Part shown: piece after piece, positions 49,784-56,679 of the stretch
How positions within the stretch are numbered: position 1 is the stretch's first letter
Layout of the letters: every line of letters starts with the position of its first letter
Assembly: GCA_003506895.1 (NCBI GenBank)
Contig: DNXO01000023.1
Coordinates: 7,458 to 64,136, forward strand
Reading direction: 5' to 3'
Origin: Acetobacteraceae bacterium
GTDB taxonomy: Bacteria > Pseudomonadota > Alphaproteobacteria > Acetobacterales > Acetobacteraceae
DNA length: 56,679 nt
The notes under the pieces: generated by a model
The model's database searches: none
What the model was told of the DNA's origin: nothing
Seen by the model: the letters and a program-made list of their open reading frames with translations, nothing else
Translations under genes and position numbers: made by a program

Positions 49784-50220
49784 CGGTTTACGCGGGTCTG
49801 AAGGCGCTGCACCTTCTTTGTGCGGTGCTATGGGTGGGCGGCATGTTCTTCGCCTATGTCGTGCTGCGCCCCAGCATGGCCGCGATCGAGGCGCCCCAAC
49901 GCATGATGCTGCATACGCGGGTGTTCAGGAAGTTCTTCCTGGTGATCTGGCACGCCATGCCCGTCGCCATCCTCACCGGCTTCGCGATGATCGGCATCCG
50001 CTGGGACATGGCGACCGCGCCGTGGCAGATCAACGCGATGATGGCGCTGGGTCTGCTGATGGGCGCGGTCTTCCTGGCGATCTTCTTCGGCCCCTACCGC
50101 CAGTTCCGCCGCACCACCGACCGCAACCGGATGGCCTCCACCCTGGACAGCATCCGCAAACTGATCGGGGTGAATCTGGTGCTGGGTTTGGTGACGGTTA
50201 TCGTGGCAGGGCTGCTGTAG
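49780..50220 (+). CDS. CopD-like integral membrane protein
   Basis: The protein has 146 residues with four predicted membrane helices and conserved His residues (LHLLCAVLWVGG, VIWHAMP), as in CopD/YgaP-like or heme-binding membrane proteins. The ATG overlaps the ParA stop by four bases. The 3' end overlaps the convergent antiporter gene by 23 bases. The substrate is unknown. Confidence 0.78.
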   Translation: MTVYAGLKALHLLCAVLWVGGMFFAYVVLRPSMAAIEAPQRMMLHTRVFRKFFLVIWHAMPVAILTGFAMIGIRWDMATAPWQINAMMALGLLMGAVFLAIFFGPYRQFRRTTDRNRMASTLDSIRKLIGVNLVLGLVTVIVAGLL

Positions 50221-51445
50221 GCTGAAACAACCGCCGTATCAGCATCGGCATGGACAGGCCCTGGACCAGGATCGTGAACACGACCACCGCATAACAGACC
50301 GCCAGCAGCGCCCCGCGATACGGCGAAGGCTCCAACGTCAGGGCCAGCGCGACGGAAATCCCGCCGCGCAGCCCGCCCCACGTCAGCACCGCGATCCCGC
50401 GCATTTTCGGCAGGCTTCGCAAGTGAACCAGGGTGGCCGGCACGGCAACGCTGATCAACCGTGTCACTAGCGCCAGCCCAATCCCGGCCGCCGCGGCGAC
50501 CAGCAGCCGCTCGTTGATTTCCACCGACAGCAGCGCGAATCCCATCAGCAGGAACAGGACCGCGTTCAGCAGCTCATCCATCAAGCCCCAGAACAAAACG
50601 ACCTCCCTCCGTGAACGATCCGTCATCGCGTATCGCGTCGATCGGTGCCCGGTCAGCAGACCCGCGACCACAACCGCCAACGGGCCGGAGACATGAAGCG
50701 CCGCCGCGACGCTGTAGGTGACCGTTACCAGGGCCAGCGTGATGGTCAGCTCCAACGCCGGCTCATCCGCCAGCAGCAGCGCCCGGTAGGCGAAATACCC
50801 GGTGAGAAAACCGAGAATGATACCGCCGCCAGCCTCGATCAGAAGCTCCATTCCGATCATCCCGGCGGTGGAGACATGGCCATTGGCCCACTCCAGCGTG
50901 ACGGCGAAGATCACGACGGCGACCCCGTCGTTGAACAGGCTCTCGCCGCTGACCACGGCAAGCAGCCGGGGCGGCAACCCGGCGTCCTTCAGCAGCCCGC
51001 CAACCGCGATCGGGTCGGTCGGTGCAAGCAGGGCACCCAGGGCGAAGCACCACGGCAATGGCACGGAGCCGCCGAAGACGTACCAGATGCCGGTCCCGTA
51101 AAGCCCTGTCGCCAGCACCACGCCGATCGTGGCCAGTGCCAAAACCGTCCATTTTTGGTCGCGAAGGCTGTCCATGTCGACGTGCAGGCTGCCGGCGAAC
51201 AGCATGAATGCCAGCAACCCATTCAGGAACACATGCGGCATATCGATCGACGCGACCAATTCGCCCCACCACTGCCGCAGATCGACTACGTCCACCGATC
51301 GGTCGATCAGAATAATGATGATCGACAGCACCAGAGATCCGGCCATCAGCCCGATCGGCCGCGGCAAATGCAGGTAGCGGTGATTGACCAGCCCTAGGGT
51401 CGCGATCAGCAGCAGCAGGACGGAAACGAATTCGAACGAGGACAT
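50198..51445 (-). CDS. CPA1-family cation:proton antiporter (NhaP-like)
   Basis: The protein has 415 residues from ATG 51445; a TTG 15 codons earlier is an alternative. It has about twelve membrane helices. The ion-site motifs GALLAPTDPIAV and GESLFNDGVAVV are intact. It exchanges Na+ or K+ for H+ across the inner membrane. It is monocistronic and divergent from the SDR at 51520, and lacks the long cytosolic C-tail of some NhaP proteins. Confidence 0.93.
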   Translation of the reverse strand: MSSFEFVSVLLLLIATLGLVNHRYLHLPRPIGLMAGSLVLSIIIILIDRSVDVVDLRQWWGELVASIDMPHVFLNGLLAFMLFAGSLHVDMDSLRDQKWTVLALATIGVVLATGLYGTGIWYVFGGSVPLPWCFALGALLAPTDPIAVGGLLKDAGLPPRLLAVVSGESLFNDGVAVVIFAVTLEWANGHVSTAGMIGMELLIEAGGGIILGFLTGYFAYRALLLADEPALELTITLALVTVTYSVAAALHVSGPLAVVVAGLLTGHRSTRYAMTDRSRREVVLFWGLMDELLNAVLFLLMGFALLSVEINERLLVAAAAGIGLALVTRLISVAVPATLVHLRSLPKMRGIAVLTWGGLRGGISVALALTLEPSPYRGALLAVCYAVVVFTILVQGLSMPMLIRRLFQPTAALPR

Positions 51446-51519
51446 CCGGGACACTTCGCACGCGTTGCGCGGTTTGGGTATCTCTCGCAAAGTAAGGATA
51501 TCGACAGGGGAGAAAACCG

Positions 51520-52302
51520 ATGGAAGTACGTCTGGACGGCCGGACCGCGATCATTACCGGGGCCAGCAAAGGCCTGGGTCTTGCCATGGCGAAGGAATTC
51601 GCCGCCTCCGGCGCCAACGTCGCCATCCTGGCACGCAGCGCCGACACACTCGCCGAGGCTCGGGCGTTCGCCTCCGACGGTGCCTCGGGCAAGGTCGCGA
51701 CATTCCAGTGCGACGTGTCGAAGGCCGATGACATTTCAAAGACGTTCGCCGCCGTGATCGACACGTTTGGGCAGGTGGACATCCTGATCAACAACGCCGG
51801 CATCTCCCGCGCGATGCCCTCCGACCAAATCACCGACGAGATCTGGCAGGACGACCTGGACCTGAAGCTGTTCGCCGCGATCCGGCTGAGCCGGCTGTGC
51901 TGGCCGGGGATGAAAGAGCGCAAGTGGGGCCGCATCATCAACGTGCTGAACAGCGGCGCCAAAGCCCCTCGGGCGAATGGCGCCCCAACCGCGGTGTCAC
52001 GCGCGGCGGGCATGGCGCTGATGAAGGTTCTCGCCGGCGAGGGCGCGCCGCACGGCATCCTCGTCAACGGCATGCTGGTGGGCCTGATCGACTCCGACCA
52101 GCACCGCCGGAAACACGCCCAGGCAGGGTCCAACGTGTCCTATGAGGAATTTGCCGCGAAGATGGGCGCCGCCGTGCCGCTGGGGCGCATCGGCAAGGCC
52201 GAGGAGTTCGCCGCCATGGCGTGCTTCCTGTGCAGCGACCATGCCGGCTTCACCACCGGCACGGCGATCAACATGGACGGCGGGGCGACCCCGGTCGTCT
52301 AA
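51520..52302 (+). CDS. Atypical SDR lacking the catalytic YxxxK
   Basis: The protein has 260 residues. The cofactor motif TGASKGLG (13-20), NNAG (91-94) and the C-terminal GTAINMDGGATP end are normal. At the active site the expected Tyr and Lys are T157 and R161 (APTAVSRAAG), while S145 remains. Its conserved surroundings (NSGAKAPRANGAPTAVSRAAG) suggest a distinct subfamily, not random decay. It may bind NAD(P) without standard dehydrogenase chemistry. It converges with the LLM monooxygenase gene. Confidence 0.85.
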   Translation: MEVRLDGRTAIITGASKGLGLAMAKEFAASGANVAILARSADTLAEARAFASDGASGKVATFQCDVSKADDISKTFAAVIDTFGQVDILINNAGISRAMPSDQITDEIWQDDLDLKLFAAIRLSRLCWPGMKERKWGRIINVLNSGAKAPRANGAPTAVSRAAGMALMKVLAGEGAPHGILVNGMLVGLIDSDQHRRKHAQAGSNVSYEEFAAKMGAAVPLGRIGKAEEFAAMACFLCSDHAGFTTGTAINMDGGATPVV

Positions 52303-52313
52303 GCCCGCGTGAC

Positions 52314-53396
52314 TCAGGCCGCTTTAGCAGCGGCCCGTTCGGCGATTAGCTGCTTCGTCAGAGGCAGCAAGTCCCGGCCATAGGCAATGTTGTCCGCCAG
52401 GGGGTTGAAGCCGCGGATCAGGAAGGTTGTCACGCCCAGATCGTAGTACTCGCACAGTGCCTCGGCGACCTGGCGCGGCGTGCCGACCAATGCCGTGGTG
52501 TTCCCGCTCGCGCCAGTCAGCAGCGCCGCACCGGTCCATAGACGTTTGTCCAGACGTTCGCCTTTCGCGGCAGCGGCGAGAATCCGCTTCGAGCCCTCAT
52601 TCACCGGGTTGCGCGGCCCCAGACCCATGGCGGCGCGGCGCTCGATGATCCTCTGCTTGATCGACTCGGCACGAGCCCAGGCTTCGTCCTCGGTCTCCGC
52701 GAGGATCGGCCGCAGCGACAGGCTGACGCGGACCGTGCGGCTGTGCTTCGCTGCTTCGTTCCGCAGGCGGGTGGTAATTTCCCTGACCTGATCGTGGGTT
52801 TCGCCCCACAGAGCATAGACATCGGCGTGTTTGGCGCTGACCGCGATCGCCGCATCGGACGCGCCGCCGAAATAGATCGGAATGCAGGGCTGCTGCACGC
52901 AGCGCTGCGCGGTGGAGGTGCCGGCGAAACGATAGAACCGCCCCTCGTGATCGACGGTCGGGCCCGGTTCGGTCCATATCCGCTTCAGGATGGAGACGTA
53001 TTCATCGGTGCGGGCGTAACGATCTTCCTTCGACAGCGTATCGCCATCGCGGAACTGATCCACGTCGTCGCCGCCGCTGATCACATGCATCGCCGCTCGG
53101 CCGCCGGTGATCTGGTCCAGGGTGGCGAACTTGCGGGCGGCGAGGGTGGGTGCCACGAAACCGGGGCGGTGGGCGACCAGAAACCCAAGCTTTTCGGTAT
53201 GCGCGGCGGCAGACGCGGCGAGCAGAAAACCGTCCGGTCCGTCGGAGTAGTAGCCAACCAGCACTCTATCGAAGCCACCGGCCTCGGCCGCCTGGGCGAA
53301 GTCCTTGACGTAGCCGCGGTCGAAGATAACCGGCGGGGGCGGGATGATCTCCGACGCCTCCCGATGGTGGATCATGCCGATGAATTCGACGGTCAT
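52314..53396 (-). CDS. LLM class flavin monooxygenase, SsuD-like
   Basis: The protein has 360 residues from ATG 53396, where the family opening TVEFIGMIHHRE begins. Blocks typical of alkanesulfonate/xenobiotic monooxygenases are FLVAHRPGFVAPTLAARKFATLD (positions about 72-94), AMHVISGGDD, YARTDEYVSILKRIW and IPIYFGGASDAA. It needs FMNH2 from a reductase not seen here. It lies 52 bases after the class V aminotransferase-like gene on the same strand. Desulfonation or another FMNH2-dependent oxidation is likely. Confidence 0.88.
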   Translation of the reverse strand: MTVEFIGMIHHREASEIIPPPPVIFDRGYVKDFAQAAEAGGFDRVLVGYYSDGPDGFLLAASAAAHTEKLGFLVAHRPGFVAPTLAARKFATLDQITGGRAAMHVISGGDDVDQFRDGDTLSKEDRYARTDEYVSILKRIWTEPGPTVDHEGRFYRFAGTSTAQRCVQQPCIPIYFGGASDAAIAVSAKHADVYALWGETHDQVREITTRLRNEAAKHSRTVRVSLSLRPILAETEDEAWARAESIKQRIIERRAAMGLGPRNPVNEGSKRILAAAAKGERLDKRLWTGAALLTGASGNTTALVGTPRQVAEALCEYYDLGVTTFLIRGFNPLADNIAYGRDLLPLTKQLIAERAAAKAA

Positions 53397-53448
53397 GGCG
53401 GGCTTCCTGTGTCTGTTGGCAGGACGGTAGCGCGGTTGGGGTGCAGTG

Positions 53449-54603
53449 TCATGGGTCGCGCAACACGCCGGGCACCAACGCCGCCAACCGGACGTAGTCG
53501 TCCAGTTCGTTGTAGGCGAACGCGGAAATACGCAGCCAAAGGGCGCCGTCCAGGGCATGCACCGGCGCGTCGGTGCCCGCCTCCATCAGCTTTCGGCGGA
53601 TGCGCAGCGCGTGCTCCGGCGTAGGATCATCGACCGGCAGGCGGATCGTGGCCATCGCGCCGGCCGTCGCGCCGGTGGTGCCAACATTGGTGTTCAGCCG
53701 TTGCGCGATCAGGGCCGCCCCTTGCGCGGCGAGCGCCTTGTTGCGCGCCCGCAGTGACGCGCCGCCCAGTCTTTGGTGGAAGTCGAGCGCCGCCTCGATC
53801 GACAGGAAGCGGCTTGGGTCTGTGGTGCCGGTCCAGTCGAATTCCGCCAGGAAGCCCTGGCCATAGCCGTGGGAGATCGTCCCGGGATGCAATCCGGCCT
53901 GAGCCGGGGGCTTGGCATGCAGGAACGCGCAGCCTTTTGGGGCGCAGAGCCACTTGTGACAGTTGCCGACATACCAGTCGGCGCCGATTGCCTCCAGGTC
54001 CAGATCGATCTGGCCGGGGGCGTGGGCGCCGTCCACCAGCACCCTGACGCCAGCCGCGTGACAGGCGGCGACGATCCGTTTGATCGGCAGAACGATGGCG
54101 CTGCCGGAGGTGATGTGGTCGATCACCGCAAGTTTCGTCCGCGAACCGAGCGTGGCGGTGACAGCGGCGATCAGGGCGTCCTCGGTCGGGTCAGGGAACG
54201 GGATGGTGGCTTGAACGATTCGTGCGCCGGCCCGTTCCGCCACGTATCGGATCGCGTTGTGTACGGCGCCGTAGGCGTGGCTGAGGATGGTTATCTGGTC
54301 ACCTTCACGCAACGAAAGGCTTTTGATGACGGCGTTGCATCCGGTCGTGGCGTTATCGACGAAAACGATATGATCCGGGTCGGCATTCAGAAAGATGCCG
54401 AGCGCGCTTGCGGCTTTTCGGATGGCGCCGGGATAGACGGTGTTCATGAAGCGGCTGGGCTGACGTTCCATCCGGTCCTGCCATGCCCGTTGGGCCGCGA
54501 TGACCGTGCGGGGGGTCGCCCCGAAGGATCCGTGGTTGACGGTCAGGAACGCGGGGTCGAGGTCCCATTCCGCATCGGAGGGGAAATCCAGATTTGTTGC
54601 CAT
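53449..54603 (-). CDS. Class V aminotransferase/cysteine desulfurase-like PLP enzyme (isopenicillin N epimerase type)
   Basis: The protein has 384 residues. NHGSFGATPR (about 23-32) and FVDNATTGCNAV mark the CefD-like branch. The PLP contacts are D191 in LVDGAHAPGQ and K217 in GNCHKWLCAPKG. Members racemise or epimerise amino acids, or act as desulfurases or lyases. The neighbouring SsuD-like oxygenase could suggest sulfur-compound metabolism, but that is only positional. Confidence 0.9.
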   Translation of the reverse strand: MATNLDFPSDAEWDLDPAFLTVNHGSFGATPRTVIAAQRAWQDRMERQPSRFMNTVYPGAIRKAASALGIFLNADPDHIVFVDNATTGCNAVIKSLSLREGDQITILSHAYGAVHNAIRYVAERAGARIVQATIPFPDPTEDALIAAVTATLGSRTKLAVIDHITSGSAIVLPIKRIVAACHAAGVRVLVDGAHAPGQIDLDLEAIGADWYVGNCHKWLCAPKGCAFLHAKPPAQAGLHPGTISHGYGQGFLAEFDWTGTTDPSRFLSIEAALDFHQRLGGASLRARNKALAAQGAALIAQRLNTNVGTTGATAGAMATIRLPVDDPTPEHALRIRRKLMEAGTDAPVHALDGALWLRISAFAYNELDDYVRLAALVPGVLRDP

Positions 54604-54988
54604 GACAGGAGGCTACACGCGGCGGCGGGCGAGTTCCAGCTGGACGGGCGTGTTCCTGCCGAGACTTGTGGGTCTTCCTGAACGCGGAATCCCGATGATG
54701 GCCCCCTGCGGCAACCTGGGCGGCTGCGGATGGACCGCCCTTCTGAGGCTGAGATCGCCGAGGAACGCAGAGCGCTCGGAGAAAGCATCCGACAGCCCCG
54801 ACCAACCAGATACCGGGGGTAGCGCAGCCGAGAAATCTTCTTGGCGATCTTGACGTCAAAAAAGGCCGAAGGCGGCCCCATCCTGTTCCTGTAAAGCTTC
54901 AGATCATGAAAGCCGGGTCGGAGGTCAGAGCGTGATCGCGGGAGGTTGGACCGAACGCGGACCTTAATCACCCTCTCGAACAAAGACC
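54604..54988. other. 385-base gap, no gene supported
   Basis: Only short open frames without homology or good initiation signals are present on both strands. A weak CCGAG/CTCGG hairpin occurs near 54758-54780, and a run of six A's is at 54856-54861. It should hold the promoter of the aminotransferase operon. I see nothing else. Confidence 0.5.
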
Positions 54989-55723
54989 CTACAGCGTGGC
55001 GCCCCCGTCGATGGCGACCTCGGCGCCGGTGATGTAGCGGCTTTCGTCAGAGATCAGGAACAGCACCAAATCGGCGATTTCCTCGACCGTGCCCATGCGT
55101 TTCATCGGGACTAATTGCAGGCGCTGGCGGTTTTCCTCCGGCGTGCGGACATTCAGCATTTCCGTGTCAATCGGGCCGGGGTGAATGGAGTTCACCCGAA
55201 TATTGCGATCGGCGAGATCCAGGGCGGCGGTCTTGGTCATCCCCCGCAGTGCCCATTTCGTTGCGCTGTACGCGAATGCTCGGGGGGAGCCTTTCAGGCC
55301 GGCGGTGGAGGAGATGTTGACGATGGCACCGCCGCCGGAACGCTCCATCAACGGAACGACGGCCTTCATGCCGAGGAACGGGCCAAGCTGGTTGATCGCG
55401 ACGTGGCGTTGAAACAGGGCGGTGTCGGTTTCGAGCAGGCCCTTCGGCTGATAGATGCCGGCATTGTTGACGAGGCCGTGGAGACCACCGAGCGCAGTGG
55501 CGGCATCGATGGCTTTCTGCCAATCGGTCTCCGAGGAAACGTCGTGGCGGACGAATGTGGCGTTGTCCTGGCCTAACTCGTTGGCCAGTTGCTGGCCTTG
55601 GGATTCCAGGATGTCGGTGATGATGACGCGGGCGCCTTCGCGGACGAACAGGCGTGCCTCGGCGGCGCCCTGGCCGCGGGCGGCACCGGTAATGAGGATG
55701 ATTTTGTTCTGTAGGCGGGGCAT
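54989..55723 (-). CDS. Short-chain dehydrogenase/reductase (classical, 3-alpha-hydroxysteroid DH-like)
   Basis: The protein has 244 residues from ATG 55723 with AGGAGG upstream. TGAARGQG (12-19) binds NAD, NNAG is at about 86-89, S138/S139 is present, and Y152-x3-K156 is intact. The TGAARGQGAAEARLF opening and the D at the end of strand 2 favour NAD(H). It follows the SDR at 55872-56636 after a 148-base gap that contains a palindrome. Substrate unknown. Confidence 0.92.
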   Translation of the reverse strand: MPRLQNKIILITGAARGQGAAEARLFVREGARVIITDILESQGQQLANELGQDNATFVRHDVSSETDWQKAIDAATALGGLHGLVNNAGIYQPKGLLETDTALFQRHVAINQLGPFLGMKAVVPLMERSGGGAIVNISSTAGLKGSPRAFAYSATKWALRGMTKTAALDLADRNIRVNSIHPGPIDTEMLNVRTPEENRQRLQLVPMKRMGTVEEIADLVLFLISDESRYITGAEVAIDGGATL

Positions 55724-55805
55724 TGGGCGGTTCCTCCTGATTTTGGGTTCAGGAGAGGCGGATGGGGGTGGGATTGTCAAATTTTTGAGGAGGCAGGTCC
55801 CGGTC

Positions 55806-55827
55806 ATGGTGGCCACAGGGCCACCAT
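55806..55827. repeat. Dispersed palindrome copy between two SDR genes
   Basis: ATGGTGGCC (55806-55814) pairs exactly with GGCCACCAT (55819-55827), preceded by GGTC and followed by CCCCATC. Same layout as the 12026 copy with a diverged tail. Confidence 0.6.
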
Positions 55828-55871
55828 CCCCATCTTCAAATGTTTTAATGGGAGTGTGAATGGCGACGTCG

Positions 55872-56636
55872 TTACTCCGCCGTCCAGCCTCCATCCACCA
55901 CCAGCGACGTGCCGGTAATCAACGCCGCCGCATCGCTGGCGAGGAACACGACGGACCCCATCAGGTCCTCCACCGTTCCCAGACGCCCCAGCTTTATCCG
56001 CCGCAGGACGTCGTCGCGGAACGCCACGTTCTCGAAGAACGGCTTGGTCAGCGGCGTTTCGATGAAGGTTGGGCCGATGGAATTCACCCGGATACCCAGC
56101 GGCGCGAGGTCGATCGCCATCGCTTTCGTCAGCCCCTCGATCCCGTGCTTGGTCATGCAATAGACCGTACGGTTCTGGCCGCCGACATGCCCCATCTGCG
56201 AGGAGATATGAATGATCGAACCCGGGATCTTCGCCGCCGCCATGTTGCGGACCACGGACTGGGCGACGAAGTAAGCCGCGCGCAGATTCAGGCCGGTGAT
56301 GGCGTCGTAGTCGTCCTCGGTCACGTCAAGGAACGTCCGCGGGCGGTTGGTGCCGGCGTTGTTGACCAGGATATCGAACGGGTCGGCGGCGTCGATCGCG
56401 GCGCGGACGGCTGGTTGGTCGGTGACGTCCAGCACAAGCGTGTCGGCCTTACCGCCAATGGCGCGGATTTCGGCGGCGGCTTCGGTGATCTCGGTGCTGG
56501 TGCGCGCGACGAGGGTGACGTGGGCGCCGGCTTCCGCCAGGGCTGCGGCGGCGGCAAGGCCGATGCCTCGTCCGGCACCGGTGATCAGGGCGCGGCGGTT
56601 GTCCAAGCGCATGCTGGGGGTGCGAGGAAGGGTCAT
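55872..56636 (-). CDS. Short-chain dehydrogenase/reductase (classical)
   Basis: The protein has 254 residues. TGAGRGIG (19-26), NNAG (92-95), S145 and Y159-x3-K163 are intact, and the C-terminal GTSLVVDGGWTAE matches the gluconate/3-oxoacyl-reductase-like group. The R in the strand-2 loop (VARTS) favours NADP(H). The gene starts 43 bases from the window end, and no further feature is visible beyond it. Confidence 0.93.
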   Translation of the reverse strand: MTLPRTPSMRLDNRRALITGAGRGIGLAAAAALAEAGAHVTLVARTSTEITEAAAEIRAIGGKADTLVLDVTDQPAVRAAIDAADPFDILVNNAGTNRPRTFLDVTEDDYDAITGLNLRAAYFVAQSVVRNMAAAKIPGSIIHISSQMGHVGGQNRTVYCMTKHGIEGLTKAMAIDLAPLGIRVNSIGPTFIETPLTKPFFENVAFRDDVLRRIKLGRLGTVEDLMGSVVFLASDAAALITGTSLVVDGGWTAE

Positions 56637-56679
56637 GATACGGCTTGCGATCCTAAGGCGTGGCTGGGGGGGCCTGGGG

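Noticed and set aside
50763..52133. 456-codon minus-strand open frame
   Set aside because: It spans the antiporter in another frame and the SDR in antisense, with no domain.
54500..54983. Overlapping frames on both strands in the gap before the aminotransferase
   Set aside because: Neither has a recognisable domain or a good start, and each intrudes on the aminotransferase N-terminus.
1..56679. CRISPR arrays, tRNA and rRNA genes, intact insertion sequences
   Set aside because: No regular short repeats with spacers, no cloverleaf with CCA-like ends, and no transposase were found on reading both strands.

Overview
The window is high-GC, densely packed chromosomal DNA. Promoter-like gaps are short, and many neighbouring genes overlap by one or four bases. 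The gene mix suggests a free-living alphaproteobacterium, most likely in the Rhodospirillales/Acetobacteraceae. It includes twin polyamine-type ABC importers, LLM flavin enzymes, class III CoA transferases, Rieske oxygenases, a phasin (so polyhydroxyalkanoate storage), a glycine riboswitch ahead of gcvTHP, and short intergenic palindromes. That placement is inferred from style and content, because no rRNA or other marker gene is present. No tRNA, rRNA, CRISPR array, intact insertion sequence or phage was seen.

Layout. 1-1604: 3' part of typA. 1691-3186: FCD-type GntR regulator with a PhyH dioxygenase. 3447-8619: an operon (minus strand) encoding a Tat-exported binding protein, a RutA-like pyrimidine oxygenase, two permeases and an ATPase. 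8874-16353: an FAD monooxygenase, a 3-hydroxyisobutyrate dehydrogenase-like enzyme, an SDR, a TPP enzyme, a Cys-rich secreted protein, a class III CoA transferase and an LLM enzyme. 16523-21180: tandem glycine riboswitch followed by gcvT-gcvH-gcvP. 21271-25117 (minus) and 25269-31085 (plus): a divergent catabolic locus with a creatininase-like hydrolase, MoaE, a two-subunit Rieske dioxygenase, two small unknown proteins, a second ABC importer, a second Rieske oxygenase, a cytosine-deaminase-like hydrolase and a cupin.

31114-38598: two small unknown genes, then upp joined to a second polyamine-type permease pair. Its binding protein lies 3 kb away, beyond a MocR regulator and a divergent AhpD-like/GNAT/azoreductase operon. 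38777-39166: a protein kinase fragment. 39150-48000: a MaoC hydratase, a 42-residue membrane protein, two paralogous GMC oxidoreductases, a phasin, glgX, a CsbD-like protein and a 2OG-Fe oxygenase. 47963-56636: a double YciI protein, a GNAT, ParA plus a CopD-like membrane protein, a CPA1 antiporter, an LLM monooxygenase, a class V aminotransferase and three SDRs.

The most coherent theme is uptake and breakdown of pyrimidines or related cyclic amides. One importer is co-transcribed with RutA and its paralogue with uracil phosphoribosyltransferase. The locus between them pairs another importer with ring oxygenases and cyclic-amide hydrolases. Substrates are inferred from context only. The best-supported unusual features are a deletion-scarred FAD-oxidase remnant (28897-29174), a truncated kinase (38777-39166), an SDR lacking YxxxK, operator-like palindromes next to the GntR gene and a GMC gene, and a family of dispersed palindromes.
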